A stretch of 8,878 nucleotides of DNA. Source: Chrysiogenia bacterium (GTDB lineage: Bacteria; JAGRBM01). The notes below the pieces were generated by a model. It worked only from the letters and a program-made list of their open reading frames with translations, was not told the DNA's origin and made no database searches. Of this stretch, positions 8,116 to 8,878 are shown piece after piece. Each line of letters starts with the position of its first letter. The first letter of the stretch is position 1. Both the position numbers and the translations under genes were made by a program. Location of the stretch: positions 1 through 8,878 of the forward strand of contig JAGRBM010000354.1 of the NCBI GenBank assembly GCA_020434085.1, in the 5' to 3' direction.

Positions 8116-8817
8116 TTACTTCTTTCGACTGGCCTTCTCGGTGTGGCCGCTGGTGCCAAAGCGCCGGGCCAGCTCGGCATAGACCTCGGAGATGTCGATG
8201 TCCTTGTGGGCGAGCAGAACCAGCGAGTGAAAGAGCACGTCGGAAAACTCTTTGACCACCTCGGTGTTGTCCTTGATCTCGGCCGCCTCGACGAGCTCGC
8301 CCGATTCCTCGCGAATTTTTTCGAGGATCTTCGGCAGGCCTTTTTCGAAGAGACTCTTGGTGTAGGACTTCTCTCCGGTGGAGGCCTTGCGGGCCTCGAT
8401 CACCTCGAACAGGGCGTTCACCACAGCGGGCCCCGAGGGGGTGCCGGCGCTCTCCCCTTCGACCTCCCGGAAGAAGCAGTTCCAGCGCCCGGTGTGGCAG
8501 GCCGCGCCGGTTTGTTCCACGTGGAACAACAGGGTGTCGCCGTCACAATCCAGGCGGATGTCGCGGATCTTCTGAACGTGGCCGCTCGACTCACCCTTTT
8601 TCCAGAGTTTGCCCCGGCTTCGCGAGTGGTAGTGGGCAAACCCGGTCTCGAAGGTCTTGTCCAGGGCCTCGCGATCCACCCACGCGAGCATGAGCACGTC
8701 GCCGCTGGCCGCGCACTGGGCAACGGCCGGAACAAGGCCCTGCTCGTTCCACTTGATCTGGCCGGTCAACTCTTCGCGGGAGATCGGGTCGATTTTCTTG
8801 AAATCTTCAGCGTCCAC
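8116..8817 (-). CDS. hisIE: Bifunctional phosphoribosyl-AMP cyclohydrolase / phosphoribosyl-ATP pyrophosphatase
   Basis: Catalyses steps two and three of histidine biosynthesis: hydrolysis of phosphoribosyl-ATP to phosphoribosyl-AMP, then opening of the adenine ring. The HisI domain spans residues 20-118, with [25 protein letters not shown], the metal site LDCDGD (Asp90, Cys91, Asp92, Asp94) and the zinc cysteines Cys107 and Cys114 ([12 protein letters not shown]). The HisE domain spans about 134-222, with [21 protein letters not shown], Glu170/Glu171 and Asp193 in the helical metal site. HisE reads EESGELVEA where EEAxEVV is more usual. The start taken is GTG at 8817-8815; GGAGGAG at 8836-8830 is 12 bases away, which is long. 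The frame remains open to the window edge without another ATG, GTG or TTG, so an upstream start outside the window cannot be excluded. No other his genes are visible. Confidence 0.92.
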   Translation of the reverse strand: MDAEDFKKIDPISREELTGQIKWNEQGLVPAVAQCAASGDVLMLAWVDREALDKTFETGFAHYHSRSRGKLWKKGESSGHVQKIRDIRLDCDGDTLLFHVEQTGAACHTGRWNCFFREVEGESAGTPSGPAVVNALFEVIEARKASTGEKSYTKSLFEKGLPKILEKIREESGELVEAAEIKDNTEVVKEFSDVLFHSLVLLAHKDIDISEVYAELARRFGTSGHTEKASRKK

Positions 8818-8878
8818 GGCGTTTCTGTGCTCCTCCAGCGGCTCCGGGTTTCCTTGAGATGCACGCGGGAAGGCCGTG

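Overview
The window reads as ordinary, GC-rich chromosomal DNA from a Gram-negative bacterium. The encoded proteins, especially the primary sigma factor, look most like those of the former Deltaproteobacteria (Desulfobacterota/Myxococcota-type lineages). That placement is inferred from remembered motif similarity, not from a search. Genes are densely packed with long antisense shadow frames, as expected at high GC.

Region 1 (1-1807, plus strand) holds the end of an ACR3-type arsenite efflux permease and, 9 bases on, a thioredoxin-coupled type arsenate reductase, which together form an arsenic detoxification unit. It is followed by a lipoprotein carrying a CPHC thioredoxin-fold domain that resembles the animal ER proteins TXNDC12/AGR2. 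Region 2 (1804-3245) has a flavin-reductase-family FMN protein on the minus strand, whose stop codon overlaps the lipoprotein stop in a shared CTAG. A divergent intergenic stretch follows, then a stand-alone receiver-domain response regulator on the plus strand and a 110-bp imperfect palindrome of interspersed-repeat type between convergent genes.

Region 3 (3246-8817, all minus strand, read from right to left) is hisIE - yqeY - dnaG - rpoD. This is a version of the macromolecular synthesis cluster that joins replication priming (DnaG) and transcription initiation (RpoD). The usual leading gene rpsU is not present in this stretch. A strong hairpin plus T-rich run separates yqeY from dnaG, so dnaG-rpoD probably has its own promoter. 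The 327-base gap there is rich in nested inverted repeats.

I did not find a clearly new multi-gene system. The best leads are the TXNDC12-like lipoprotein, the histone-H1-like basic extension followed by an acidic tract in RpoD, the nested alternative palindromes ahead of dnaG, the 110-bp palindrome, and a possible leaderless start for the lipoprotein.
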